Positions 47,619 to 59,080 of a DNA stretch of 64,000 bases are shown here, piece after piece; the first letter of the stretch is position 1, and every line of letters starts with the position of its first letter. The stretch is from the NCBI GenBank assembly GCA_933228675.1, contig OW121741.1, positions 21,752,701 through 21,816,700 on the forward strand, given 5' to 3'. A program made the translations under genes and the position numbers. The notes under the pieces were generated by a model, which ran no database searches, was not told the DNA's origin, and saw only the letters and a list, made by a program, of their open reading frames with translations. Source of the DNA: Stomorhina lunata. Its lineage: Eukaryota > Arthropoda > Insecta > Diptera > Rhiniidae.

Positions 47619-48289
47619 GTACTTGAGTCGGGCTTGGCCGACTAATTTGATAAGCTTCTCTACTAAAGTTAAATACGGAAAAATTTTAACAAATTATTAT
47701 TATTTCTTATTAGATTTATGTTTTTCAAATTTTGTAATTTTCTGTTACGGCTCTAACATTTACAATTTTATCATTTTGTTTTTATGGGGAATGTGTTAGG
47801 AAGTCAAAGCCAAGAAATTTAGCTGATTGTACTGGGTGAGTCTACAAAGCCTCAGGAGTTGTTTTCTTCTGCTATGGGTGGTGGGCGACCTTCTTATACA
47901 ACATCATGCGAAAACCTGAAATCGCTGCCATATACAAGGTATGATCTAAAGATCAAGTACATATCTTTACTGGAAGATCTTTGTTTTCTCATATAGATGA
48001 TGTGGTGAGGTAATTTGTAAGCATCTTATAGTTCTTAGGGCTGCATTTTGGTAGTATTGAATATTTATCCACTGATAATCTTTTGTCCAGGTGGTAAATA
48101 GGGTCGCTGAGGATTTAGTTGGTTGTATCTTCAGGTTGGTTGTATCTTCAGTTCAGTAAAGAAATTGTGGATGATACTGAGATAACGATTCACCTTACCG
48201 CATAGGTCTTCCACATTATGGCCGGTTGCCATTATCGTGCAGTCGTCCCAGCGTTGGAGCTGGGAGCTTAGAAAGTTATAAGTTAAAAA
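47619..48289. other. Less AT-rich stretch, unassigned
   Basis: Composition from about 47790 suggests transposon-derived sequence continuous with the LINE scraps that follow, but no motif was recognised. Confidence 0.4.
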
Positions 48290-48520
48290 AGAGTGGCGAC
48301 AGGCAAAAAGAGTGTCGACAGAAGGCTTAGCTGTACGAATGGCCTTTGCAACTTCCGCGGTCGTAAAAAGTTGTGGTATATCGGAGACTGGAAGATAATG
48401 CAGCTTACGAACAATACTCCTTTTAACCTTGTCTCTCTCATGGTGCTCAATAAAGCTAAAAGCACGCGAGTACGCTTTCGGGTCGAATATGAGAGATCGA
48501 ATTTTGGTGATTGTCTGGGT
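48290..48520 (-). pseudogene. LINE fragment, region before reverse transcriptase
   Basis: The - strand reads FTTAEVAKAIRTAKPS just after LHYLPVSDIPQL, resembling the FTxxEVxxAIxxxKxSKxxGPDG block that opens LINE RT domains. The block ends before GPDG. Overlapping open frames of about 130 codons on both strands here are by-products. Confidence 0.5.
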
Positions 48521-48723
48521 ATTTTAAAGCCTTTTGAGAGAGTGTCTTGTATGGGAGGTATGGACAAATATAGACCGATTCCAACAAAATTTGTTGCACT
48601 GACTTCAAATAGAATAAGCTCAACCAACTGCAACGAAATTAATTGTGTTTCATACTCATTGCAATTTTTCATATTCAAATAAAATTATAGTAAATTTCAA
48701 CTTAAAAAAATCTTAGGGCCTTT

Positions 48724-49345
48724 TAGTAGTTCTGGGTTACCGCAAGGTTGCACACCTTTTTCTGTATTCATTAACGACCATCTACTGCGTATCAAACCTC
48801 CAATCCAATCAATGTTTGGCAGATGGCTTTGGTATTCAATCATAGACTGGCCCTTTTAGAGATTAAATCGAGATCTGAATACAGTCACCGAATGCATTTT
48901 ATATGCTTTCGAATAAAAGTACGGCATGACATGCTGCTTTATCTGAATGTTCTAGATTCAAATGTTCTGGGAATTTTTAAGTTGTCGAAAAAAATAATTC
49001 AAGTGCCTTGGTTTCATTACACGGTGTTACGGAATCCTCACTCCGGCTAATATATTTTATATTGAGTTACTGTCTCCTTCTCTTCGATGTTGTGACAACT
49101 ATGACAGTAGTCATAAAAAGTTAAGTCCTCTGGCATGCAACCCAAAAACGCAGTGACCTCTTAAGGTTGAGATTAGGTGAGAGTAATGTTATCAAGTATA
49201 TTGAATCACTGAAGCACCGTCGCAGTATGGGTTGTGTCACGCTTTTTATCGTTACTAATTTGGAATGTGTTCTAACGTAACCAGTCAAACGTATTCCTAT
49301 TTTTCTAGTTCCAAGATAAAATTTCCGACACAGTTGCATAGCATA
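48724..49345 (+). pseudogene. LINE fragment, RT palm to C-terminus
   Basis: Encodes SGLPQGCTPFSVFINDHLL (48731-48790; the xPQGxxLSP block of RT), then after frame changes IKYIESLKHRRSMGC and VTLFIV (49194-49255), matching the SLxHRRxVxxLxLFYRY block near the C-terminus of many insect LINEs. Orientation is opposite to the piece at 48290-48520, so either a rearrangement or two insertions. Confidence 0.7.
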
Positions 49346-51249
49346 AGTTAAAGCCATCCCCTGAGATGTAGTTCTTATAAAAAACTAATACATATGCATG
49401 TACAATTCGAATTTGACCAGTCAATTAAACACTAAACATTTTTTGTTTTATAATTTTTTTTTATTTTTGACATATTTTTCCATTTTTTTGTTGTTTATTT
49501 TTGGTTTAAATATAATAATTTTTTTTAAAACTATATTTAAGAGAAAACAAAAAATCATAATAAATCCTCACTTATAAATACAAGTAAATTAGTAATTAAT
49601 ATTAAATATTTGTTATTGTGTGTAGGGGAAAAAGATTATTCTTTTTTTTTTTTTAATTGTTAATATTTTATTCTGGCGTAGTAATATGGATTTTTGTTTT
49701 TGCTTTTTATTAGTCTTTAAGGAAGAGGTTGGTGACGATGACAGACTCAGTATAAGGAGAAGAGGTTGTAGCTCTGATGATCATAATGTTAATTTACAAC
49801 CGAATTTTTAGGGGGTTTGATTTTAAAGGGAAGTCCTCTAGATGATATTGGGGTTTTGTTAATTCATTTTTTTTTTTTATATTTTAAAATCTTGTTATTC
49901 GTTTTTTCTTTATTTTACTTACTTTGTTTACTAAAAGTGGTTTGTTTTCTTGTGTTTTGGGGCTGGGAATTTTCTTTTCTTTCGTTCTTGTTTTTTAAAT
50001 TTAAAATTTAGTTTTTTTTATTTTTAATTTAATTAAAAATTATTTTTATGATCTTGTTTGTAATATTATTGTGTTTTGTAATTATTATTGTTTTTTACTA
50101 CAAACATTTTACTCTTAATAATTTGTTAATACAGTTAAAGACTTGTTGGTTGTTTTTCCTTTTTTTTATTTTTCTTAACGTTTTATTATTAAAACTTTTT
50201 TTTTTGTAAATTATTTTTTATTAATTTTATTCTTAAAAAATCATGACAAATGATTTTTTATAATGACAAAAATGTTAGATGATAATATGATGATCAAACA
50301 ATTGTGTGAGTTTTTTTGTTTTGTTTTTTGTATTTTTTTTTGTATGTGTTTTAAAAGATGATTTGAATAATATTAACGATTTACTAATTACTGGAAAAAT
50401 GTCGTTGATTATTTTTGTTGTGATTTTAATTAATTTGAATTTTTGTTTTTCCACTTTTCTGTTCTTTCAAAGCAAAAATGTTTAAAAATTTTTAATATCT
50501 TAAAAAAAACATAAAAAGTAACAACAGTCTTGTTAAACGTAAACGATATCCATTAAAAAAAATTTAAAAGAAATTTTATTTGAAAAACGATTTTTAATAT
50601 TTTGTTCACTTTTTTTCTTTTTAAGAATTTTAACAAATTTAAAAGGAAAATGTTTCAAAATTTTTCTATAATACTTGCATTAATTCTTCTTTTTAAATTA
50701 CTTTTACACAAAATATTTTCTTTATTCAATCTCTTAATACAGGGCAGTCTTGTTTCTAAACATTTTTCTTTTAAATTTTGGTTTGAAATAAGTTTTAAAA
50801 CATATTTTTTGTTTTTCATTTTTATCATTTCTCTAAATCTTTTTTAATGTTGCTCTTTTTTGTAACTTAAGGATCCAATGTGGTCCATCTTTAAACTACA
50901 AAAACTGTCTTAAGCAAGTCCTGCAAGATCTTGGCGGTTTTCTCTTATAAAACAAAAATTTTCAATTCAATTTCAAAATTTAATAAAAAAATATAACAAA
51001 ATTTTAAGATTTTGGTTTTAGAGTAACGGAAGTAGTGTTGGTTGGTTGGAGGTTACTAATTTTAAATGACTTGTTTATTTTGGCTTAAAAAAAATTAAAC
51101 TTTTTTGTTCAAAAAAAAAATTCTCTTCTTTTTTATCTCCTTTTACTGCTTTATGGATGTTTCTAATTTAAGTGGCTCAAGCAGTTTTCTTTAGCCTTTT
51201 TTTCATTCTTCTTTAAATTTCCAAAAAACCACATTTAGATGGCCGAAAT
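49346..51249. other. AT-rich intergenic and vig 3' region
   Basis: Long T runs, no gene recognised. The part nearest 51249 is the 3' UTR of vig (- strand); cleavage site not determinable. Confidence 0.5.
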
Positions 51250-51683
51250 TTAAGCCAATGTGGGGAATTGACGTTCGTCATTGACCTTTGGTGCAGCATT
51301 TTGCTTGTCACCAAATTGACGTTTGCCGCCAGCATTACGTTGGCCACCAGCATTGTTATTGCCACCGCGATTGCCGCCCTCGAAACGGGGCTTGGGTGGA
51401 GCAGGAGCACCACCTTCACCACCACCACGTGGAGCATCGGCATTGCCGCCACCACGAGGACCATTGCGATTGCCTCCACGTCCCCGGCCACCGAAACCGC
51501 CCAAACGACGACCATCATTAAAATTGAATTGGATGTCCAAGACACGCTGTTGTCTGCCTACACGTTGTGGATACAAGGCTGGATCAAATTCTAATTCATC
51601 TTCGCTTTCGGTTCCCTTCTTTTCCTTGGTAGCCTTGGTGCTGTTCAAAACAACCATTTTCTTCCACTTGGTGGTATCTTCAC
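51250..51683 (-). CDS. vig: vig coding exon 3 (residues 298-441)
   Basis: Acceptor TTTTTAG before 51683 after a 62-bp intron. Encodes EDTTKWKKMVVL, an acidic linker, FDPALYPQRVGRQQRVLD, then repeated RGG/GGN motifs and a TAA stop at 51252-51250. The 62-bp intron is near the usual minimum for flies. Confidence 0.93.
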
Positions 51684-54600
51684 CTAAAAATTTTATTTCA
51701 AAATCAATAAATTGTTTTTTTGAAAATGTTCTTGGACTAATTTACCTTCTCCAGCTTTACGTATATTGAATTGTGGCTTGGCACGTTGTTGCTGTTGGGC
51801 CTTCCATTCATCCAAAGTCAATTCCTTAGCCTCTTCCTCAACGGGTGTCTGTTCAGCTGCCTGTTCATTACCAGATTCCTCATTCTTTTCAGCCGAGGCA
51901 TTGCCATTTTCTTCGGCGTTCTTGTTCGAGTTGCCTTCTTCAATGGTGTCCTTAACGGAGCCCCAGTTGTGAGCGCCAGCGCCATCACGTTTATCTACAG
52001 CCTTAACACCTGGAAATAGAAAATTGGATTAATATTATAAAAATGATAAGACGTAAAAGAAACAATTTATTCTTTTCTCTTTAGCAAATCCCTTTTCAAT
52101 ACTTCTTTGTTTCCCACTGGCCTTTGCTGCTTAATCTTTTTGCAAATATTATACACTTTGATAACCTTTTTGTTGCCCTTTTATCAATTAACAAGAGTTG
52201 GTATAAGCAAATCTATTTTCTTGCCTGATATTTTTTGATTTATATATAGAATCATTAATTTTATAGTCGCTGATTCAGTATTGTCTATAACCTTGCCATT
52301 TTTACATAAATTAATGTTTATAATTTTATTATTTAACCGATTAGTTTTGTTTTTGTCTTAAATATGCATGATAAGGAGGGTTTAATCGAGTTTATAAGGT
52401 TTTAGAGTTTTTTTTTTGTTACAAAAAAAAAATATGCTAAGCCAAGAGCAATTAACCAGTCATGAAGTCTTCATTTCTTGTACTGTAGTGAAGTTTTATG
52501 GAAATTTGTATAACCATGCAAAAATTAAGGGACAAACATTCATTCATCGGATCAATAGATTTTCGATTAATGTGTTTTTAATGAAAAGCTAAAGTATAAG
52601 ACATTCGAAATTAATATTATTTATGAAAAGTTGTTTGTGGTTCGAAATCTATTCCTCCCTTTCGTTTCAAACTATGTTGTAAATTCTCTGTAATCTTATA
52701 TTTTTATTAATGAACAAATATCAGTTTGTGTTCTGTCAAAATCGAAATTCCAGTACAACTTTTTGTCAGTTACATTTAGCGTAAGACTTTGCTAGGTTCT
52801 TGGTCATTGCGACATCGAAGGCAATGAAACTGCTGACGAAACCGCAAGACATGGCTCGAGCGAGAAACTAATGCACGCGGTGACAGAGATAGCACCACCT
52901 GTATGTCACCTTTTTATGGGCATCAAGTCTTGGATCGGTGAGGAAACTGCTAAGGAAACGATCGAGCGCATCCTCTGCCATTGTCTTATGTTCCAAAACC
53001 TGAGACTTAAATTTCTAGGTTATAGATTTCATGAGGAACTGGGCGACATACAGAGCAGTGCGAACTGACTGACGATGTAAGTTTTATATTGGGACTCAGA
53101 TGGCTTAGATAGACAGGTCTCTTTCCCTAGGGTAGCGTTTTAGATAACACTTCTCTTCTCTACGACTCACTTTTTCTCCGAGTGCAGATGCCACTCCCCT
53201 GGCATTACCTTTTCAGGTTTTGTCAGTCTCTCTATGTGATCGGTTTGTTAATCTGCTTCTGATATCAATGTATGTCAGTTTTGAAAGTAATCTGCAAAGT
53301 TGTAGTTTTACTCCTCTGTAGTAATAAGACAAGATACAACTTTCTGGATCTGTTGAAAATATACTTTGCCCGACAGCAATAAGTTTGAGGGTCGCACGTC
53401 GCTCTTTAAGGACAGTTCGATATTTATAGAAGGATCAATGGTAGACAGATATCAGACGTTTTTGCGATATTTAAGGCAATGGAGTTAATTTCAAATATAA
53501 TAGCTAGGGACAGAAAGGTGATTACCTATGTAGACACTTCCGGCAGCTCTTAGGGTTTTCAACGGACAAATCGTCACATCTAAACAAGTTAAGAAATATA
53601 AGTTAACTCCGAAGGGCCTATCGTTCAAATAAAGGGCTAGTCTCTGCTGGATTTCTGGTCATTTCGTATCATCAACGGAAATTAAATTGCCAATGAAGTA
53701 GCAAGTTATTGTTCAGTCCTAAACCGCTGCCATTTGTTTTCGATAAAAAGTTTAAACAAAGACTCCATACATTTCTTTCTGGCAAAATGAAAATTAAAGT
53801 GGAAACAAACAAGCATATATTTTATGAGCACGTGTTCGTGCCTTAGCTTTCTCTAATTGGATAATTATTTCCATTAGTTGTTTCCGAATTGGAATAAAAG
53901 CGGTATTCTCTCTTTTTAATGGGACTTTTCAAAACGACCATACGCAAAATCGATGTATGGAAGTGCAACATCTTTATATAATAGAGTCTTTCGTTTACAC
54001 TTACAAAATTTACACGTGTATGTGCCTTAGATTTCTCTCATTGGATAATTATTTCCATTAGTTGTTTCCAAATAAGGGTAAAAGCGGTATACTCTCATTT
54101 TAACGGGACTTTTCAAAACGACCATACGCAAAATCGATGTATGGAAGTAAAACAAATTATAGAGTCTTTGGTTTACAATTACAATATTGACGAGATTTAG
54201 TTGTGTATGTATAAGATCTGATAATGCTTTTCTAATTCTTAGATTAATTTACAAGATCTGTTACATTTCTAACAAAATAAGAGTGTGAGATTGTTCTCTG
54301 GTGCTATCATCTTTTCTGTATTCTATCTTTTGCTACTTTATCTCTTAACAATTATAGAATATTGGAAATTATCGCTGGATATAATTAAAAAAAATATACA
54401 AAAATATTCTTCAAAACGCCCACATTTTTTTTGTTCTTCACTAAAACCGCACACGGTATAACATGTTAATATAAATATATAAAAATTATAAATAAAAATA
54501 TACTCTAGCAACAAGAAGAAAACTTAAGAAACACACAGTCTTGAAAAATGGAAAAAAAATATTTAAAATTGTTTACAAGTTGCAATAACTTTTTAGTTGA

Positions 54601-57600
54601 AAATAACGTAAATATTGTAAATATATGTATTTGGAATATTGTAAAGGTTAAGAAGGGGGCCAATGAAAAAGAGACAAGACAAGGGAAATAATAGCAAAAA
54701 AAAAAAAATCAAAACAAAAGTAAGAAATATTGTCGGGCAAGCCTAGACTGCTACTGATATGCTACACCACTAAAATTTAATATGGAATGAGTATTAGAAA
54801 CTTTAAATGCTTAGGGAATTTTTGTGTTATATTTTTACGAGATCTATGTATATCTTACCCATTACCCGGCAATGAATTTTATACCAGGAGCTAGTCTTGA
54901 AATTTAGCATATCATTTTATTTGCCTTAATAACTTATTCATTGAATGATTCATCCTCACTCAGCCCAAACAGTTGAAGTTAAGAACTGAAGTTTGACCAG
55001 CGCGAATTTTCTTATTTTTGATGTACATAACCGCTAAGAATCTTTGGTACTTTTTGGAAATAGGCTCTTCATTTCTTAAAAGGGTAAAAAGGCACTTTTT
55101 TTAACCATTTTAATCATTTAAATCGATAAACATATAAACGAAATTTATATTACAATATATAAAGATTAAAAAAATCCCAATTTGTGGCCGTGAAGGTTAT
55201 CGATTTCTGGAAGTCCAGATACCAAGGAAAATGGAACAATTCCAATAGTGTTGGTCCCAGTACTAGGTCATTTTCAATTGTAGTTGAGAAATTTTCAAAT
55301 TGAATTGAGAAATTTTCGATTGAAATTGAGAAATTTTTATTGAAGTTGAATATTTTCAATTATAACTGAAAAATTTTCAATTGAAATTGAGAAATTTTCA
55401 ATTGAAGTTTAGAAATTTATAATTGAAATTGAGAAATTTTAATTGAAATTGAATATTTTTAATTATAATTGAAAAACTTTCAATTGAAATTGAGAAATTT
55501 TCAATTGAAATTGAGAAATTTTCAATTGAAATTGAGGAGTTTTCAATTGAAATTTAGACTTTTTAATTGAAGTCGGGAAATATTGATATTCAGAGTTTTC
55601 ATTTTCAATTAAAATTGAGAAAAGTCTGATTGAAAATGAGAATTTTTGAATTGAAATTGAGAAAACTAAATTTTAAAATGAGAATTTTTCAATTGTAAAT
55701 AATAAATTTTCAATTGAAATTATGAAAAACTCAATTGAAAATTAGAATTTTACAATTGAGAAATTCCCATTTTTAACTTTGCTTTTCTCAATTTCAATTG
55801 AAAATTTCTCCTTTTTAATTGGGCTTTTCTCAATTTCAGTTAAAAATTTAAAAATTTTCAATTTCAATTGAAAGCTTCTCAATTTCAATTGAAAACTTCT
55901 CAATTCCTCAATTTCAATTGAAAATGGTGTAGCCAGAGAAAATTAATAAATTTCGATGGTCACAGAACTAGTATAGCTCCAAAATTGCGACCTTTATCTA
56001 GATAATCCAGAGGGAAAAAATTATCGGTTCCGAAAAGGCAGATATCAGAGAAAAGAGACCGATTTTGATCAATTTTAATCAATTTTAATTTCAGTACTAG
56101 TATTTAGCTTTAAAATTGCGACCTACAACCCAGACGGGATATTGTTCCCACGAGAGTCGGTTTTAAAAAACGAAACGATTTGGAAATCACAGAATTCCGA
56201 CCAAGGAATGCAACTTTTGAGACAAATTATCGGTTACTGAAGGGCAGATTATAGAGGAAATAGTCCGATTTTTATCAATTTTGATAGTGTCAGCTTTCAA
56301 ATTGAGACCAGCAACCCAAATGGACGGATATTGTTCCCACGAGAGTCGGTTCTTTCAAGAAATGATATATACTTTTGCGATATTACCAATGATAACACAG
56401 TTACAACAACAATAACAACGGAGGAATGTAGTTGAATCGACTTTAGAAACTAATTCTAATTCTCAAAATTGCTACCACGGACTGACACTATTAGGATATT
56501 ATTACTAATATCGCAGCAACGAATTTTGAAAGTAATTGTAAATCTCAGAATTCCGACCAGGGACTGTAATTTTTGCGATATTACCAATAAAATCGCAGTT
56601 ACAACGATAATTCTTAATCTCAAAATTCAGAGCAAGGACTGTCATTTTTGCGATATTACTAAAAATATCGCAACAACGGACGGATGTAGTTAAATCGACT
56701 TGGAAAGTAATTATAAATCTCACAAATTCGAAAAAGTACTGCCATTTTTGCGATATTACTAATAACATTGCAGTAACAACAACAATAACGGACGGATATA
56801 GTAAAATCGACTTGGAAAGTAATTCTAAATCTCACAAATCCGACAAAGCACTGCCACTTTTGCGATATTTATCTATCTATATATATCTATAAAACAAGAT
56901 GTGTGTTAGTATGCTATGGACTCCAAAACGCCTAGGCCGATTTTGATGAAATTTTCTGGGAATCTTCAAAATATCCAGGCGGGTGACACTGAAGTCTGAT
57001 TTTTGATTTTGGGTCTGTGGGTGGGGAGGCGTGGCAAAATCAAGTTTTCATATTGCCGGCCAGCAACGAGGACCGGGTCAGCTAGTTACTAATAATATCG
57101 CAGTAACAACAACAATAACGGGACGGATATAGTTAAATCGACTTGGAAAGTAATTCTAAATCTGAGAATTCCGATCAAGGATATTACCAATAATATCGCA
57201 ATTACAACAACATCTATAACAACAGACGGACGAATGTAGTTAAATCGACTTAGAAAGTAATTCTGAATCGATCGGCATATTTTAAGGTATGAGTCAGACT
57301 AATGTTTTTGTAGGTAACAAATACCGCCACAAAACCAATTAACCTTCCCCACATATAGTGGTGTAGGGTATGAAAACACGTGATAAAAGAAACGAAGACC
57401 TTTGAAATGCCATAATACAAGCTAACTAACAACCATTGAAAATGAGTATTGAAATAATGTTTTCCTCAAAACTTCTAAAAAGGCATGGTAGCACTTTCAG
57501 TTTTATAATGTAACCTGAGTGATTAGGAACATAGAAGATGTGTGAGCAGCAAAAATCATAGTACATATTTGGAGAAGTATAGGGTGAAGGAGAAGAGATA

Positions 57601-59080
57601 CTACTAACGCATGTTTTACGTACAACTTATCGTCGTAGTATTACACGAAAAAGAACGTAGTATCTATGACCACTATTTCACTTTCGTCTTCATTTAAAGC
57701 AAGATCTATAAAAATTTCAGTTTCAGTCATTTTTTTCGATAGAGAACTAACAATAAGACAAACAAGAGATTGGTGGAGAGTTTTATCAATTCGTTGACAG
57801 AAAGAGAGTAATTTTAAACTATTTTTAAACACATGTATTGCATACTTTTTGAGCTATATGTATTAAAAATCTTGTGTATATATTCATTTTGGTATAGTCT
57901 TCTTCTATTTGTTAAAATTATTCGCCGATCACATTTTTTTTTTCGTTGAAAAACATTATGAATAGATAGAAAAATTATAAAATTTGACAAAATATTCTTT
58001 TTTTGATTTTTTTTTCTTAAAAGAATAACAAATTTTCTCACACATTTTTTGTGATGAGGATGGATGGAGGTTGATTGTGTGTAAATAGATTTGATTCTAG
58101 GTTGCCTCCCGCACTGATTTTTCGTCATGTTGTAGAAGTGGGGTTGTGTGTTAATATTGCGTCTCTATAGTGATCATGCTTTTTTATGTTATTAACCCCA
58201 CTTTCTTGGGGCATTTTTTTATTAATTATTTATTTTGGTTGGGTGGTTTGGGGTTTTGGTTATCTTTAATTCCCGCGACCATATGTTTTTATATCGTTCA
58301 TATTTTAAGGTTTGAAAGGGTTTTTTATTTAAAAATAATTTTAATTTGATTGGAACTTGGTTGAAGTTTTTGATTGTGCTAATCAGTTTTGAAAGCAAAA
58401 CTTTTTCATGGTTTTGTAAAATATTTGCCAAACGAGGTGTACAACTACTTACCAGTTTTATCAGAACCCGATTGCCGATCAAATTCGCGTTTACGATTGC
58501 CACCTTCGAAATTACGATTGCGTGGGGGACGATCACCGCCACGGAAAGGAGGACGTTCTCCACGTTCACCGCCAGCAGGACGTTCACCTCCAGCTTGACC
58601 ATTTTCACGTACATTACGACGATTATTGCGTTGTTCACGTGTTTCACCATTTTGTTGTCTAAAGTTGACATTGCGCTGTTGTTGTTGTCCTTGACCACCT
58701 TCACGTGTGGCCTCACCATTATTGCGCTTACGATTGGCGCCACCAGCAGCACCTCCAGCGCCAGCAGCCCCACCTTGTTTATTGAATCTATCAACAGCAG
58801 CACCTGCTGAGCCAGCGGCGGGTTTCTTATTATCGTTCTTGTTCAAGGGCTTATTTTCCTTTTCAGCTTGGTTCGACTTCTTCAATTGGTTGGCGTTGGC
58901 TGGTTTGTTCGTTGTCTTGGGACCAGTGGCAGCAGTTCCAGTAGCGGCGCCAGTAGTAGCAGCGCCAGCAGTAGCAGTCTTAACCTGCTTTTTCTTCTTG
59001 GCAACAATATTATCTAATGGATCACTAACATCATCGTCCATGAACAAAAGTTCATAACGATTTTTCCCAGCTGTATCCAT
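51250..59080 (-). CDS. vig: Vig-like HABP4/SERBP1 family RNA-binding protein
   Basis: Complement of join 51250-51683, 51746-52009, 58453-59080: 1326 nt, 441 aa. The family (Drosophila Vig and Vig2, human SERBP1/HABP4, yeast Stm1) binds RNA and idle ribosomes; Drosophila Vig was found in RISC and both Vigs associate with heterochromatin factors (family knowledge). The N-terminus MDTAGKNRYELLFMDDD with DPLDNI is the conserved Stm1/Vig start. Residues about 164-205 are an Arg/Gly-rich segment, 216-227 carry KRDGAGAHNWGS, the hallmark of the HABP4_PAI-RBP1 domain, then LTLDEWKAQQQQR, FDPALYPQRVGRQQR (330-344), a C-terminal RGG box (359-425) and the terminal ERQFPTLA. All junctions are GT-AG and in frame; no disruption. 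Could be the vig2 paralogue rather than vig. Confidence 0.93.
51746..52009 (-). CDS. vig: vig coding exon 2 (residues 210-297)
   Basis: Acceptor TTTCCAG before 52009; donor GTAAAT after 51746. It starts GVKAVDKRDGAGAHNWGSV, the core of the HABP4 domain, followed by an acidic Glu/Asn-rich stretch and KELTLDEWKAQQQQRAKPQ. Both junctions fall after the first base of a Gly codon. Confidence 0.93.
52780..53110 (+). pseudogene. LINE RNase H/C-terminal fragment
   Basis: Encodes GHCDIEGNETADETARHG (RNase H C-terminal part with the GNExAD motif), then VTEIAPPVCHLFMGIKSWI and ERILCHCLMFQNLRLKFLG (C-terminal Cys/His block), and a degenerate TRWL ending near 53090. The segment between SWI and ERILCHC is shorter than in intact elements, suggesting deletion. 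Same family as the - strand remnant at 36919-38560. Confidence 0.75.
53390..53730 (+). pseudogene. Second LINE RNase H fragment
   Basis: The + strand gives FKAMELISNIIARDRKVI, TYVDTSGSS and, after frame changes, a region ending IANEVASYCS, which fits the D-S/T-x-A and GNExADELA parts of an RNase H domain. Several stops. Confidence 0.5.
53828..54190. repeat. ~183-bp tandem pair
   Basis: Two copies containing GTGCCTTAG, TTTCTCT, TTGGATAATTATTTCCATTA, GTTGTTTCC, AAAAGCGGTAT, GGGACTTTTCAAAACGACCA, TACGCAAAATCGATGTATGG and AGAGTCTTTxGTTTACA in the same order. Confidence 0.9.
55262..55928. repeat. 21-bp CAATTG-palindrome minisatellite, arms in both orientations
   Basis: Units TTTTCAATTGAAATTGAGAAA (21 bp) run forward to about 55745; from about 55765 the units read in reverse (CTCAATTTCAATTGAAAA). 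Each unit has the perfect dyad TTTCAATTGAAA. The array is therefore a self-complementary fold-back. Confidence 0.85.
55930..56350. repeat. ~180-bp tandem repeats, 2-3 copies
   Basis: Two copies contain AAATTGCGACC or AAATTGAGACC, CAACCCA, GGATATTGTTCCCACGAGAG and TCGGTT; an earlier partial copy contains TATAGCTCCAAAATTGCGAC. Confidence 0.75.
56360..57260. repeat. 75-115-bp tandem array (TTTTGCGATATTAC type)
   Basis: Anchors TTTTGCGATATTAC or close variants fall near 56372, 56571, 56646, 56743 and 56856. Units also share TAGTTAAATCGACTTGGAAA, GTAATTCTAAATCT, CAAATTCCGA and AATATCGCAGTAACAACAAC. Interrupted by the insertion at about 56870-57087. Confidence 0.85.
56869..57087 (+). mobile_element. 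Short Helentron/HINE-like insertion (~218 bp)
   Basis: Begins in a TATC/TA microsatellite, continues AAAACAAGATGTGTGTTA, then GACTCCAAAACGCCTAGGCC, then GATTTTGATGAAATTTTCTG, and ends GAGGACCGGGTCAGCTAGT. This layout matches a class of very common short non-autonomous insect elements (microsatellite head, conserved GATTTTGATGAAATTTT, GGGTCAGCTAG tail), which I attribute to Helentrons with moderate certainty. It splits one unit of the surrounding array between T residues with no visible target duplication. Confidence 0.6.
57260..58440. other. Intronic AT-rich stretch, no feature seen
   Basis: Open frames of about 60-104 codons on the - strand lack domains and coding-like composition. Confidence 0.5.
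58453..59080 (-). CDS. vig: vig coding exon 1 (residues 1-209)
   Basis: ATG at 59080-59078 in context AACAATAATGGA; donor G|GTAAGT at 58452-58447. Rich in Ala, Gly, Asn, Lys, with Gln runs and an RGG-like block near its end (GGERGERPPFRGGDRPP). Less AT-rich than its flanks. Overlapping 193-codon and 154-codon frames in other phases are shadows. Confidence 0.93.

Larger units (their letters stand above)
52010..58452 (-). other. vig intron 1 (6.44 kb), transposon- and repeat-filled
   Basis: GTAAGT donor and CAG acceptor on the - strand. Contains LINE pieces, a 183-bp tandem pair, a 21-bp palindromic minisatellite, a ~180-bp tandem pair, a 75-115-bp array with an inserted Helentron-like element and about 1.2 kb (57260-58440) without recognisable features. 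Confidence 0.9.

Noticed and set aside
48283..48682. Overlapping 129- and 131-codon ORFs on opposite strands
   Set aside because: Sequence is a LINE scrap; the frames do not follow the RT-like reading.
51268..51769. Several + strand ORFs of 77-148 codons
   Set aside because: Antisense shadows of the RGG-coding exon 3 of vig.
58222..58810. 193-codon - strand and 154-codon + strand ORFs
   Set aside because: Out-of-frame shadows of vig exon 1, made possible by its Ala/Gly/Asn-rich codons and the lack of stops.
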